Shown here: one piece after another, positions 63,858-64,000 of the stretch
How the letters are laid out: each line of letters starts with the position of its first letter
How positions within the stretch are numbered: position 1 is the stretch's first letter
Program-made: the position numbers and the translations under genes
From: Leptospira limi
GTDB lineage: Bacteria; Spirochaetota; Leptospiria; Leptospirales; Leptospiraceae
Length of the DNA stretch: 64,000 nucleotides
NCBI RefSeq assembly: GCF_026151395.1
Contig: NZ_JAMQPV010000004.1
Coordinates: forward strand, 62,001-126,000
Direction: 5' to 3'
Notes under the pieces: model-generated
Told to the model about the DNA's origin: nothing
Databases searched by the model: none
Seen by the model: only the letters and a program-made list of their open reading frames with translations

Positions 63858-64000
63858 TTATTTTTTATACAGGGATGCCCGGACTCTGAGTTTCCATTCC
63901 CACAAAACAATTTCGTGTTCTAGGTCTTTGGCCGAGTCTTGTTCTTTGGCTAAGAGGGCATAAATCATATGAGAGATGTCTTTTGAAAATCCACCATCCA
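63858..64000 (-). CDS. C-terminal end of a gene running in from the right edge
   Basis: The minus-strand frame ending in TAA at 63858-63860 is open to the window edge and reads as a helical protein end: GGFSKDISHMIYALLAKEQ, SAKDLEHEIVLWEWKLRV, then basic residues. About 46 residues are visible. Nothing identifies the protein. It lies 49 bases upstream of the exported-protein start and could be in the same operon. Confidence 0.6.
   Translation of the reverse strand, partial: DGGFSKDISHMIYALLAKEQDSAKDLEHEIVLWEWKLRVRASLYKK

Noticed and set aside
1..64000. CRISPR array, tRNA or rRNA gene, insertion sequence, prophage
   Set aside because: No regular short repeats with spacers, no T-loop-like GGTTCRA..CC context with a cloverleaf, no transposase or phage structural motifs were found by eye.

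Overview
The window looks like chromosomal DNA of a Leptospira species, most likely from the saprophytic group. The basis is composition near 40% G+C, many short-signal lipoproteins with loose spirochaete lipoboxes, an outer-membrane protein repertoire (alginate-export-type barrel, Omp85-type barrel), and several proteins I recognise only as leptospiral hypotheticals. The species is inference. I see no rRNA, tRNA, CRISPR array, transposase or phage module.

Layout. 0-7.4 kb: hybrid GAF histidine kinase, DEAD-box helicase, a three-gene lipid-modification operon (SDR, DUF1295 reductase-like protein, cyclopropane-synthase-like methyltransferase) and a divergent quinone-type oxidoreductase. 7.4-16 kb: an accessory zone of minus-strand lipoproteins and secreted proteins. 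It includes two ankyrin paralogs, broken C-terminal pieces of an M23 and a C39-like peptidase each abutting an exported-protein gene, and several orphan gene tails; an outer-membrane barrel gene sits in the middle. 16-24.5 kb: ZIP transporter, EpmA-type ligase, response regulator, a DUF883-type membrane trio, CutA, an ArsR-SRPBCC-YdeI-DoxX operon and PnuC. 24.5-33.6 kb: a large lipoprotein, a methyltransferase with a J-domain-like protein, aconitase, a FlgO-like lipoprotein with a probable outer-membrane protein, and QueA. 33.6-40.9 kb: an envelope-polysaccharide operon (GT87, GT4, two membrane proteins, MBOAT acyltransferase, SGNH-like partner), then a MazG-like pyrophosphohydrolase.

40.9-49.6 kb is a tightly overlapping six-gene operon on the minus strand: an MCP-like sensor, an exported caspase-like protease, three paralogous Kelch lipoproteins and a hypothetical protein. 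49.7-52.7 kb holds a pirin and a bicarbonate module (exported beta-carbonic anhydrase, SbtA, SbtB-like PII protein). 52.7-61.7 kb: Omp85-type barrel, pyruvate kinase, a 666-residue hypothetical protein, aspartate-semialdehyde dehydrogenase and a second SGNH/MBOAT pair. 61.7-64 kb: a small zinc-ribbon protein, about 900 bp without a convincing gene but rich in hairpins, and an exported protein whose two halves lie in different frames, joined at a dnaX-like A AAA AAG slippery heptamer.

The points most worth following are the possible -1 frameshift gene (62883-63808), the caspase/Kelch/MCP operon (40856-49559), and the array of orphan peptidase tails coupled to lipoprotein genes (7436-12154 and 14227-15909), which resembles remnants of a toxin-immunity locus. 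All functional statements rest on reading motifs by eye; no database search was run.
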